From Ferrithrix thermotolerans DSM 19514 (GTDB lineage: Bacteria > Actinomycetota > Acidimicrobiia > Acidimicrobiales > Ilumatobacteraceae): a stretch of DNA of 20,495 bases. This document shows positions 7,379-15,406 of the stretch, one piece after another. The stretch is from positions 1 through 20,495 of the forward strand of contig CAMCUE010000001.1 in NCBI GenBank assembly GCA_945878705.1, given 5' to 3'. Positions within the stretch are counted from its first letter, which is position 1; each line of letters opens with the position of its first letter. The notes under the pieces are model-generated. The model was given only the letters and a program-made list of their open reading frames with translations, searched no databases and was not told the DNA's origin. The position numbers and the translations under genes are program-made.

Positions 7379-8269
7379 ATGCTCGTGTCTAAGTCTTCTC
7401 AACGCCTCGGTGTCGCCTATGGATTAGGCGCATACATCACGTGGGGGTTGCTGACCATCTACTGGAAATTTCTAAAACAATTTAATGCATTCGAACTAAT
7501 CGGCTGGAGGATTACTACTTCGTCAATAATTTTACTGGCAGTAGTTATCTACACTAAAAGACTTCGAAATTTATTGACCGCGTTGCGCGATTCAAAACTA
7601 CGCCTACGAATTGCGCTCGCTAGCGTCTTACTTTCAATCAACTGGACAACTTACGTTTGGGCAGTCGTTCACGAAAATGTGATTGAAACTGCCCTTGGCT
7701 ATTTTATTTCGCCACTACTCACGATGATTATCGGGTTCATCGTTTTGCGCGAACCAATGAGATCAGCACATCGTTTAGTGATCGCACTTGCAGCCATCGC
7801 AGTAGCGATCCTCACTTATGCCTATGGGCGTCCGCCGTACTTGGCGCTGATCATCGCCATTTCGTGGAGTATCTACGGCTATCTAAAAAAACAGGTTCCA
7901 CTTTCAAGTCTTGAAAGTCTGACATCAGAAGTTTTTGCGCTTTTGATTCCTGCGATCGGAATTTTGGTGTGGGGATTCAACCGCGCCGACAGTGTGCCCA
8001 ATAATGCTTCAACTATTCAGTGGATATTTGTTTTGTTCACCGGATTAATGACTGCAGTCCCCCTACTTCTGTTTGGTGCAGCCTCGCGACGAGTTCGGCT
8101 CAGCTTGCTTGGGCCATTGCAATATTTGGTACCAACTTTTAATTTTTTTCTTGGTTGGTTGGCTTACAACGAAAAATTAGACGCCACTCGCCTCGTCGGT
8201 TTTACTTTCGTTTGGCTCGGATTAATTATTTTGGTAGCAGACTCGCTGCGAGCATCTAAAAATAATTAG
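7379..8269 (+). CDS. rarD: RarD-type EamA/DMT-superfamily transporter
   Basis: The 296-residue protein is highly hydrophobic with about ten predicted membrane helices in two EamA halves. Hallmarks of the RarD branch are AYITWGLLTIYWKFL near the N-terminus, SINWTTYVWAVVHENVIETALGYFISPLLTMIIGFIVLRE (residues about 85-125, with the conserved LGYFI..P) and SWSIYGYLKKQVP. RarD was named from chloramphenicol-resistance phenotypes; the real substrates of most family members are unknown, and metabolite export from the cytoplasm is the usual assumption. The start could be ATG 7379 or GTG 7385 two codons later (a TAGGGT box at 7371-7376 is eight bases upstream of the latter). It ends three bases from the convergent tetR stop, with no evident long terminator. 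Confidence 0.88.
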   Translation: MLVSKSSQRLGVAYGLGAYITWGLLTIYWKFLKQFNAFELIGWRITTSSIILLAVVIYTKRLRNLLTALRDSKLRLRIALASVLLSINWTTYVWAVVHENVIETALGYFISPLLTMIIGFIVLREPMRSAHRLVIALAAIAVAILTYAYGRPPYLALIIAISWSIYGYLKKQVPLSSLESLTSEVFALLIPAIGILVWGFNRADSVPNNASTIQWIFVLFTGLMTAVPLLLFGAASRRVRLSLLGPLQYLVPTFNFFLGWLAYNEKLDATRLVGFTFVWLGLIILVADSLRASKNN

Positions 8270-8272
8270 CGG

Positions 8273-8899
8273 CTAGACGCCGGTTGAGACACGAAAAGCC
8301 GCACCAGTTAAAAGCAACTTCATCGAATTAACCAATTCTTTTGTACGTCGCGCATCTTTGTAGACCATGTTGAATCGGCCTAATCCAGATAGCACCACTG
8401 TCAACATGTCTTCAAGCGATTGAGCAGATATCTGCTCGCTAACTTCGCCACGACTAACTGCCTTTTCACAAACGTCCAACAGAATTCGACCGATCCGACC
8501 ACTTAACGGAAGTACCGCTTTCTTTACTTCTGGGTGGCGGTGGGCTTCAGATGAAACACTCATCACGAATGCGACGACTGCTGGTTCACGCACTGTCAGT
8601 GCCGCAAGTGCATCTACCGTTTTCGAAATGTTCTCCGAGAAATCTGCATCTTTACTAATCGCGTTTTCAATCGTTTTACAAACAAGATCTTGCACATCGG
8701 TAAACACGGCGACATACATTTCTATTTTTGACGGAAAATAGTGATAGATCGCAGCCGTTGTAATCCCAACGCTCTGCGCGAGTTTTTTATTGGTTGTCGC
8801 GTCAAAACCATCCGCAGCAAAAGACTTTCGGGCTTCAATTAACAGTCGTTGGCAGGTGTCTACACCCACACAATTTATTGGTCGACCTAATTTTGACAT
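8273..8899 (-). CDS. TetR/AcrR-family transcriptional regulator
   Basis: The 208-residue protein starts MSKLGRP and has an N-terminal TetR DNA-binding domain: EARKSFAADGFDATTNKKLAQSVGITTAAIYHYFPSKIEMY, with recognition-helix residues GITTAAIYHYF (about 44-54). The C-terminal ligand-binding region is helical with no specific match I can name. The ATG at 8899 is chosen over the upstream in-frame TTG (8905) because a strong -10 box TATTAT lies six bases before it. TetR proteins usually repress their own or adjacent genes in response to a small ligand; the neighbouring alpha/beta hydrolase, 17 bp upstream on the same strand, and the convergent rarD exporter are the nearest possible targets, but no clear palindromic operator was found. 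Confidence 0.88.
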   Translation of the reverse strand: MSKLGRPINCVGVDTCQRLLIEARKSFAADGFDATTNKKLAQSVGITTAAIYHYFPSKIEMYVAVFTDVQDLVCKTIENAISKDADFSENISKTVDALAALTVREPAVVAFVMSVSSEAHRHPEVKKAVLPLSGRIGRILLDVCEKAVSRGEVSEQISAQSLEDMLTVVLSGLGRFNMVYKDARRTKELVNSMKLLLTGAAFRVSTGV

Positions 8900-8905
8900 C
8901 GCCAA

Positions 8906-8911
8906 ATAATA
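8906..8911 (-). promoter_or_regulatory. -10 box of the tetR-like gene
   Basis: TATTAT (minus strand) precedes the ATG at 8899 by six bases, in the 17-bp gap after the upstream hydrolase. It decides the start codon and gives this gene its own leaderless transcript. Confidence 0.6.
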
Positions 8912-8916
8912 CTTAA

Positions 8917-9816
8917 CTAACCTGCCATCAACCGAGTCAGAGCATCTGCTAGTTCGACAGGGCGATCTCCTTGTATCGAGTGCCCCGCGCCGTCAACAAC
9001 AATCACTTGAGAGTTTGGCTTGCGCCGCAAAAGTTCGGCAACATCTGCATCATCAACAACAGGTGAAGTTCCTCCACGAAAAAGAGTAAATGGGCACTTC
9101 AAATTTGAGATGACATCCCAAAGCGCAGCAAGTCGCTCGATGCGTTGATTTGAGTCTTGCGGTGATGGATGAGTTGAACGGTCATATCTCCACTGCCAAC
9201 TACCGTCTGGTTGCTGCTTGGCGTTGTGCAAAATTCCGCGACGAAGAGAACTTTCTGATCTCGTCGGGTTGTGCTCAATTGTGCGCGCTAGTAGATCTTC
9301 AAAACTTGCGAATGATTGTGGTCCATTGACAAAATCGGTAATCGCTTTAGCCTTCTGCGAATTAACTCCTGGCGTGATGTCGACATTTGCAAGCGTCAAA
9401 ACTAAGTCGGGTCGCTGACCGGCAAGCGCAAGAGTAGTTAATCCGCCTAGCGACATGCCTACGACCAGACGCGTTTTTGGTGCCCAGGTTTCAATCGCAG
9501 TGGCAACATCAGGCGCCAATACCGAAGGTTCGTAGTTGCCATCACTGCGCCAAGACGAGTGACCGTGTCCTGGTAGATCAATTGCAATCAATGGCACACC
9601 CATCGCCAGCGCGACCGTGTCCCATGTGTGTGCGTTTTGAGCACTGCCGTGGACCAAAGTTATTTCTGGGGACTGCATACCCCACTTCAATGCGCTAAGA
9701 GTTCGACCGTCCGAAAGTACGCACGAAATGCGTTCTACATTTGGCTTCGCTGAAGCCCGCAATTCATATTCGGAAATATTTTCTCCGAACATTGCAAACT
9801 CGTCGTAGTCAATCAC
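8917..9816 (-). CDS. Alpha/beta hydrolase
   Basis: The 299-residue protein shows the full alpha/beta hydrolase set: oxyanion turn LVHGSAQNAHTWD (about 54-66), IDLPGHGHS (79-87), nucleophile elbow GMSLGG with S122, an acid candidate at D255/D256 in SPVVDDAD, and the catalytic His in GAGHSIQGDRP (H279). This is a serine hydrolase of the esterase/lipase/C-C hydrolase type, probably cytoplasmic as there is no signal peptide. Substrate unknown. The start is GTG at 9816, nine bases after the L,D-transpeptidase stop codon, with a GAGGG ribosome-binding site at about 9820-9824; an ATG eight codons in is an alternative. The spacing suggests co-transcription with the transpeptidase upstream. Confidence 0.88.
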   Translation of the reverse strand: MIDYDEFAMFGENISEYELRASAKPNVERISCVLSDGRTLSALKWGMQSPEITLVHGSAQNAHTWDTVALAMGVPLIAIDLPGHGHSSWRSDGNYEPSVLAPDVATAIETWAPKTRLVVGMSLGGLTTLALAGQRPDLVLTLANVDITPGVNSQKAKAITDFVNGPQSFASFEDLLARTIEHNPTRSESSLRRGILHNAKQQPDGSWQWRYDRSTHPSPQDSNQRIERLAALWDVISNLKCPFTLFRGGTSPVVDDADVAELLRRKPNSQVIVVDGAGHSIQGDRPVELADALTRLMAG

Positions 9817-9825
9817 AAACCCTCG

Positions 9826-10920
9826 TTATGGCGTAGTTGTTGTTGAAACCAAATTTGTTGCAGTTGATTTTGCAATCGTTGTTGTTGTCACTGAACTAAC
9901 AAGGGTAGTCGCGGTTGGCAAAAGAGAACTAGCTGATTGCCCGACAGGCAGACTCGTCACCGCTGGCAAACTTGTCACCGTTGGAATCGTTGTGTAATTT
10001 GGGTCGGGCTTGTCATATGGCGGGACTGGTGAGCCATAAAGCTCGGGCTCTTTATTTCCGTCAAACACATACACTCGATCTCCATATTTCACCAACGCCG
10101 GAAAATACCTTGCAACCGACATCGGGATTCGAATACAACCGTGTGATGCTGGTTTGAGTGGAACAAGAACTGCTCCGTGCACCGCGATGTTGTAATTGAA
10201 ATACACAGGGTTATAAAGCGAACCTAATTTTGTTTCCCGCATTCCCGTGCGACGATTATAAAAGTAGAAGATTCCGCCTGGAGTAATCGCCTGGCCACAA
10301 ATACCGCGCGTGACTTGAGTTGCGGAGTCGTTTCCTTCTTCGCCCGGGTCAATTTTGACTTCTTCACACCATTGCTCTCCTGTGCCAGACGAGATGTGTG
10401 TAATTAAAACCGGCTCTTGATTTGTGAACACAATCATTAGCTGTTGCGGTAAATAAACCTCAACATGTGTTGCCGAATCTGCTTTGCGTTGTGGTACGAA
10501 CTTCAGCGACGTTTGCATAATCGACCAAGTTGCAGGAGTGAGAATTCCAGTCGCTTCTTCGCGCGGCACCCCGAGTACTAATTTTTCAAACGCCCACATT
10601 GCCTGCACTGTGTTCTGACCGAACATCCCATCAACAGGACCTGGATCAAAATGTAAATCTTTGAGCCGTTGCTGCAGGCGCAATACATCATCACCTTGCA
10701 TCCCTGATTCGAGATTTCGACTTAACGGCACAGTTATTGCTGTAGTTAAACCAGAATCTGCAACTACTCCAGGATCATTTGTGTTGTTATCTTGCTTATT
10801 TGCTTGATTTTGTTGCACGCCAACCGCAATAACTATCGCCAAAACCACCAACGAGAGAAGTGCCGGTCGCCAACGCTCAAACGTCGACGCATTATATGAC
10901 GAATTATTTGGTCTGTTCAT
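9826..10920 (-). CDS. L,D-transpeptidase (YkuD) with peptidoglycan-binding domain
   Basis: The 364-residue protein has a basic N-terminus and one membrane anchor (about 19-35, LLSLVVLAIVIAVGV), a peptidoglycan-binding domain PG_binding_1 (about 70-135, with GDDVLRLQQRLKDL and DGMFGQNTVQAMWAFE), a YkuD catalytic domain (about 152-287), and a Ser/Thr/Val-rich tail ending STTTTP. The catalytic motif is intact: H248 in VHGA and SHGCIR (259-264) with nucleophile C262. Such enzymes make 3-3 cross-links in peptidoglycan outside the membrane. Two further cysteines, C185 and C208, flank a loop and may form a disulfide in the exported domain. The gene is 26 bp downstream of a glycosyltransferase and 9 bp upstream of an alpha/beta hydrolase, consistent with an envelope-related operon. 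No Shine-Dalgarno site or clear own promoter. Confidence 0.92.
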   Translation of the reverse strand: MNRPNNSSYNASTFERWRPALLSLVVLAIVIAVGVQQNQANKQDNNTNDPGVVADSGLTTAITVPLSRNLESGMQGDDVLRLQQRLKDLHFDPGPVDGMFGQNTVQAMWAFEKLVLGVPREEATGILTPATWSIMQTSLKFVPQRKADSATHVEVYLPQQLMIVFTNQEPVLITHISSGTGEQWCEEVKIDPGEEGNDSATQVTRGICGQAITPGGIFYFYNRRTGMRETKLGSLYNPVYFNYNIAVHGAVLVPLKPASHGCIRIPMSVARYFPALVKYGDRVYVFDGNKEPELYGSPVPPYDKPDPNYTTIPTVTSLPAVTSLPVGQSASSLLPTATTLVSSVTTTTIAKSTATNLVSTTTTP

Positions 10921-10946
10921 TTTGCTTGTTTAAAACTAGCAGTTGG

Positions 10947-11699
10947 TCATTGCGAAACTGAGTGAGGCTTTATTGAATTCAACTTCTTACGCAATCCAAA
11001 TGCCTCTCGTAAAATTTTTAAAATAACCGTTGGCGAACTCAGCGTTGACACACCTCGAGTTCGAGGAAAATAGTCTACACCAAATTGAACAACACTTAGG
11101 CCAAGTTTCTTTGCGCTAACTATTAGTTCTGCATCAATAAACGAGCCTTCACTTTCGAGAACAACTTTTTCAAAAACTGACTTTCGGCAGAGTTTGAATG
11201 CAAAGTTTATATCTCTGAATCGAACACCAAATAAAATTCGCACCAAGAAGTTATAAAACATCGAGTACACGACTCGAACATACCCTTCGCCGGTGCGGTC
11301 AAACCGATACGCGCTTACGATGTCGGCTTCATATTGGCGCATCAGACGCAATGCATTTTGAACTTCGCGCATATCAAATGGCAAGTCTGCATCGGTATAT
11401 AAAACGACATCACCAGTTGACGCCGCAAATCCAGATTTTATTGATCCACCTAGTTTGCGATTTATCGGGTGGTGAACAACTTTAACTCGGTTGTCGCGCG
11501 CTGCTGCAGAATCAGCGAGTTGTGGCGTTGAATCAGTTGATGCATCATCGATAATCACTAGTTCATAGTCAGAAATCATGCCGGCGCCAATTAATTCTTG
11601 GCACAAATCTTGAGCGGCGTTCAACGCGCGTTGCAAGTACTGTTCTTCGTTCCACATCGGAAAAAAAACGCTCAATCGTTCAAATTTCACCTGCGACAT
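10947..11699 (-). CDS. Family 2 glycosyltransferase (dolichol/polyprenol-phosphate sugar synthase type)
   Basis: The 250-residue protein is a GT-A fold family 2 glycosyltransferase: SVFFPMWNEEQYL (10-22), VIIDDASTDSTPQLAD (48-63), and metal/nucleotide-binding TDADLPFD with the DxD motif at 103-105. RKLGGSIKSGFAASTGDVV matches the N-x-G-x-x-x-A-x-x-x-G region of polyprenol-phosphate mannosyl/glucosyl transferases. There are no membrane helices, as in the soluble Dpm1-type enzymes, which load a sugar from a nucleotide donor onto a lipid phosphate carrier at the inner face of the membrane. It heads the minus-strand run leading to the L,D-transpeptidase. The ATG at 11699 lies nine bases after a TAGCCT box. 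The donor and acceptor cannot be decided here. Confidence 0.87.
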   Translation of the reverse strand: MSQVKFERLSVFFPMWNEEQYLQRALNAAQDLCQELIGAGMISDYELVIIDDASTDSTPQLADSAAARDNRVKVVHHPINRKLGGSIKSGFAASTGDVVLYTDADLPFDMREVQNALRLMRQYEADIVSAYRFDRTGEGYVRVVYSMFYNFLVRILFGVRFRDINFAFKLCRKSVFEKVVLESEGSFIDAELIVSAKKLGLSVVQFGVDYFPRTRGVSTLSSPTVILKILREAFGLRKKLNSIKPHSVSQ

Positions 11700-11708
11700 C
11701 GTGTTTAC

Positions 11709-11718
11709 AGGCTATTGT
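11709..11718. promoter_or_regulatory. Bidirectional promoter core between the glycosyltransferase and a membrane protein
   Basis: AGGCTATTGT reads TAGCCT on the minus strand (11709-11714, nine bases before the glycosyltransferase ATG) and TATTGT on the plus strand (11713-11718, eight bases before the ATG at 11727). It repeats the arrangement found between pgi and rarD. Confidence 0.5.
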
Positions 11719-11726
11719 CATTTACT

Positions 11727-12155
11727 ATGTCGTTGCCACCACCATCTCTTCAAAACCAATCAACGCCTGCTGGGTCACTGACTCGCCAGTGGACGATTGC
11801 AATATTTGCTACACAACTGCTTATTGCCGGGGCACTTCTTGCGGTGGCGGTCTCATCAAGGTCAATTGGCAAACCGACATGGTGGCTCGGATACGAACAT
11901 CAACCTGCTTTTTTTCTACTTTGGCTTCTGCCATTCATTGCGCCGGCATCCATAATTTTTGCTGCATTTAAATATTCGCGATTGTTGCCATATGTCGGCT
12001 TAGCCTCAACCCTGCTTTTAGGGGTGACTTCTGGTTTTGATATTTCACGCACACCTGGAGTCGCAATCTGCGAAATCTTGCTAACCGTTTGCACCGCACT
12101 TTCAACAATTGCAGCACTCGCGGGGCGGCGTCGTTCAGTAACAACTGGAATATAG
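11727..12155 (+). CDS. Small four-helix membrane protein of unknown function
   Basis: I do not recognise this 142-residue protein. After a polar N-terminus rich in Pro/Ser/Gln (MSLPPPSLQNQS), four hydrophobic stretches are visible: about 22-42 (WTIAIFATQLLIAGALLAVAV), 59-79, 83-103 and 110-130, ending in a basic GRRRSVTTGI tail, so it is an integral membrane protein with a probably cytoplasmic basic C-terminus. A longer reading with starts upstream at 11598 would run antisense through the glycosyltransferase; ATG 11727 is preferred because the -10 box TATTGT is eight bases before it. Downstream, argG is 57 bp away with its own promoter. No catalytic motif is seen. Confidence 0.72.
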   Translation: MSLPPPSLQNQSTPAGSLTRQWTIAIFATQLLIAGALLAVAVSSRSIGKPTWWLGYEHQPAFFLLWLLPFIAPASIIFAAFKYSRLLPYVGLASTLLLGVTSGFDISRTPGVAICEILLTVCTALSTIAALAGRRRSVTTGI

Positions 12156-12200
12156 ATCTTGACTATTAAAAACCTCTCGGTTTCAAGCCGTTGCGATCTG

Positions 12201-12206
12201 TACCGT
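12201..12206 (+). promoter_or_regulatory. -10 box of argG
   Basis: TACCGT is followed by six bases and the GTG start of argG at 12213. The same TACCGT-N6-GTG arrangement occurs before the MBL-fold gene (19563-19549, minus strand). No arginine-repressor box was recognised. Confidence 0.5.
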
Positions 12207-12209
12207 TAA

Positions 12210-13607
<1,398 letters not shown>

Positions 13608-13618
13608 AATCTTCGCTA

Positions 13619-14764
13619 CTAGCGATTGACAACGGCGCGGGTGATCGCAGCGGCAAGCGCAGCGCGCTCACCCATTTTTGAAACTTTGATGTACTCGGTG
13701 TCGGCATGCGCGCCACCACCACAAGCACCAAGACCATCAAGCGTGGGCACGCCAATGGCTGCAGTGAAGTTGCCGTCAGAGCCGCCGCCTACTGCAATGC
13801 CCTGCAAGTCTGTGATGCCAATACCTTGCGCAACGCTTTGCGCCACTGCATAAAGCGTCGTAGACGCCGACTCATGCATCGGCGGACGATTGATTGATCC
13901 ACTTACGCTGATTGTTGCGCCAGCCACAGTTGGTTGCAACGCACCAAGCGCAGATTCAACGCGCGCTTTTTCTGAAAGAATATTTACACGGACATCGACC
14001 GTGATCTGTGCGGCCGCTGGTACAACATTTTCTGTCGTACCTGCTGTAGCAATCGTTGGAGTAACAGTCGTGCCGATCTCGGGCTTAGCGATCGCCGCAA
14101 TTGTTTGCACCTGAGCGGCGAGTTCAATCAAAGCGTTGACTCCTTTTTCGGGTTCAAGACCGGCGTGTGATGCTCGACCAGCAATATCAACGCGAAATGT
14201 GCCAACACCTTTGCGCGCGATCTTCAACGCGTCATCATTTCCGCTTGGTTCGAACACCAGCACATTGCCAGTTGCCTTGGCACGCTCTTCAATTAATGCG
14301 CGCGATGCGTACGAACCAATTTCTTCATCCGCTGTAATCAAAATCTCCGCGTGATATGCCTCGCGAATCTCGCTCAGTCCATAAATGGCCTGAATGATGC
14401 CGGCCTTCATATCAAAGATGCCAGGACCGCGCGCGATGTCACCGTCGATGCTGAACCCGCGCTTGGCCACCGTGCCTTTTTGAAAAACAGTGTCGTGATG
14501 ACCGACTATCAAGACTTTTGTGTCGTCGCTGCCCTTCCAGTGCACGTGCGGGCCTTTGTCGCTCGCAATTATTTGTGGGGCTTTGCCAAGTACTTCGGTC
14601 ATCACTTTTGCCAAAAACTCGGCACTGCGTTGCAAAAGTTCCGGCTCGTTAGATGGCGACTCAATGTTGACGAACTGCTTGACATGTTCGAGCATCTGAG
14701 CAGTCCGCGCATTGAGGTTGGTGCGCAACTCTTCAGGTGTTGGCGTCCCGTTCGGCAAACTCAC
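13619..14764 (-). CDS. M20-family metallopeptidase, glutamate carboxypeptidase (CPG2)-like
   Basis: The 381-residue protein has the two-zinc M20 core: H89 in GHHDTV, D118 in GPGIFDMKAG, the catalytic Glu pair in ADEEIGS (E147/E148), E172 in FEPSG and H353 in GGGAHADTEYI. The dimerisation domain begins about residue 187 with ASHAG (H200). The blocks follow carboxypeptidase G2 (Glu-terminal hydrolysis) more closely than ArgE or DapE, although arginine-pathway context (convergent argG) makes an N-acyl amino-acid deacylase thinkable. No signal peptide, so cytoplasmic. The start is GTG at 14764; upstream lies CACTATAGATAG, a possible -10 with the same short spacing. The tRNA-Leu gene lies 83 bp upstream. 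Confidence 0.9.
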   Translation of the reverse strand: MSLPNGTPTPEELRTNLNARTAQMLEHVKQFVNIESPSNEPELLQRSAEFLAKVMTEVLGKAPQIIASDKGPHVHWKGSDDTKVLIVGHHDTVFQKGTVAKRGFSIDGDIARGPGIFDMKAGIIQAIYGLSEIREAYHAEILITADEEIGSYASRALIEERAKATGNVLVFEPSGNDDALKIARKGVGTFRVDIAGRASHAGLEPEKGVNALIELAAQVQTIAAIAKPEIGTTVTPTIATAGTTENVVPAAAQITVDVRVNILSEKARVESALGALQPTVAGATISVSGSINRPPMHESASTTLYAVAQSVAQGIGITDLQGIAVGGGSDGNFTAAIGVPTLDGLGACGGGAHADTEYIKVSKMGERAALAAAITRAVVNR

Positions 14765-14847
14765 CTATCTATAGTGCCACGCAACGACACAAAAATCTCG
14801 CCGAAAAAACTGCGCTTTCATACACAGCTTCTTGCGTAAAAATAGTG

Positions 14848-14932
14848 TGCCCGGGATCGGACTCGAACCGATACAGCGCTTTCGCACCAGGGGGGTTTAA
14901 GCCCCCCGCGTCTACCATTCCGCCACCTGGGC
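14848..14932 (-). tRNA. tRNA-Leu, anticodon UAA
   Basis: This 85-nt class II tRNA folds on the minus strand: acceptor 5' strand GCCCAGG and 3' strand CCCGGGC plus discriminator A; D-arm GGCGGAATGGTAGACGC; anticodon stem GGGGG/CCCCC around loop CTTAAAC, giving TAA; long variable arm GGTGC-GAAA-GCGCT; T-arm ATCGG-TTCGAGT-CCGAT. CCA is not encoded, so it must be added. Acceptor position 5-68 is an A-C mismatch within an otherwise paired stem. It reads UUA (and UUG) leucine codons. Its 5' end is seven bases after the stop of the small upstream gene on the same strand. Confidence 0.95.
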
Positions 14933-14939
14933 AACCCTG

Positions 14940-15320
14940 TCAGGCTACGCGCGTTTGGGTCGCATCAGGTAACAAATGTGCCTCAACACTGCTCCATAGA
15001 ACTGTTCTGGCGTTCTCGGCGTTACGACCAGTTAGTTGATTAGCAGCCACGACACCTTCGACCATGTCGCTGAGCACCGCCACAAACGGACGCCCTCGCA
15101 ACAACACCGACACGACAACACGGTTATTAAAACGACGCAGACTGCGATCTACGCCAACGATGCGTGGCGGACTGCGAAACCCTGGGGGCCGCAACCCGTG
15201 CCGATGGGCTTGGCTTGCGAGAATTCTCGCCGCACTTGCAAACTGCGCGTAGTGCGTTGAAACGAGATTTGAGTCGCGCGAATTTGCGAGCGTTGTATCT
15301 TGAGAATTTCTGCTCGTCAT
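14940..15320 (-). CDS. Small conserved-looking protein of unknown function
   Basis: I cannot name this 126-residue protein. It is rich in Arg and Val and lacks membrane helices or a signal peptide. The middle (about 36-95) looks structured: RILASQAHRHGLRPPGFRSPPRIVGVDRSLRR, then an alternating beta-like VVVSVLLRGRPFVAVLSDMVEGVVAANQL. The N-terminal 30 residues are Ser/Asn/Asp-rich and possibly disordered. Codon use is consistent with neighbours, and a -10-like CATAAT lies seven bases before the ATG, both favouring a real gene. It ends seven bases before tRNA-Leu and is divergent from the RecB-like nuclease (86 bp between starts). Basic character suggests nucleic-acid contact, which is only a guess. 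Confidence 0.7.
   Translation of the reverse strand: MTSRNSQDTTLANSRDSNLVSTHYAQFASAARILASQAHRHGLRPPGFRSPPRIVGVDRSLRRFNNRVVVSVLLRGRPFVAVLSDMVEGVVAANQLTGRNAENARTVLWSSVEAHLLPDATQTRVA
14942..14947 (-). promoter_or_regulatory. Possible -10 box of tRNA-Leu inside the end of the upstream gene
   Basis: TAGCCT, the same hexamer proposed for pgi and the glycosyltransferase, lies nine bases before the tRNA 5' end and spans the last codons and first base of the stop of the upstream ORF. It would give a near-zero 5' leader. No -35 is evident; read-through from the upstream gene is the alternative. Confidence 0.35.
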
Positions 15321-15327
15321 GACGCAG

Positions 15328-15333
15328 ATTATG
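15328..15333 (-). promoter_or_regulatory. -10 box of the small unknown gene
   Basis: CATAAT on the minus strand, one base off consensus, lies seven bases before the ATG at 15320. TAATCT two bases further in is an overlapping alternative. Confidence 0.45.
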
Positions 15334-15394
15334 GCAAACGGGTATCACACGGTTTTCGAGCACGGTTAAATATCCCTAAACACCCATTCTGTAA

Positions 15395-15400
15395 TGTAAT
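15395..15400 (+). promoter_or_regulatory. -10 box of the RecB-like nuclease gene
   Basis: TGTAAT is followed by six bases and the ATG at 15407. An overlapping TAATGT (15392-15397) is an alternative, and GTAATTAC at 15396-15403 is a short perfect palindrome on top of the box, a possible operator half. Confidence 0.45.
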
Positions 15401-15406
15401 TACGTC

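Noticed and set aside
7379..8905. rarD plus tetR as a drug-resistance module
   Set aside because: The genes are convergent, no operator was found, and RarD substrates are unknown, so the link is unsupported.
11598..11726. N-terminal extension of the membrane protein antisense to the glycosyltransferase
   Set aside because: A -10 box at 11713-11718 and the ATG at 11727 give a better start; the extension is only the open complement of the neighbouring gene.
13612..13625. TCGCT-ACT-AGCGA dyad between argG and the peptidase as a bidirectional terminator
   Set aside because: Only five pairs, overlaps the peptidase stop, and no T-run follows in either direction.
14351..14839. 162-codon plus-strand ORF opposite the M20 peptidase
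   Set aside because: Antisense to the conserved metal-binding blocks; no motif or start signal.
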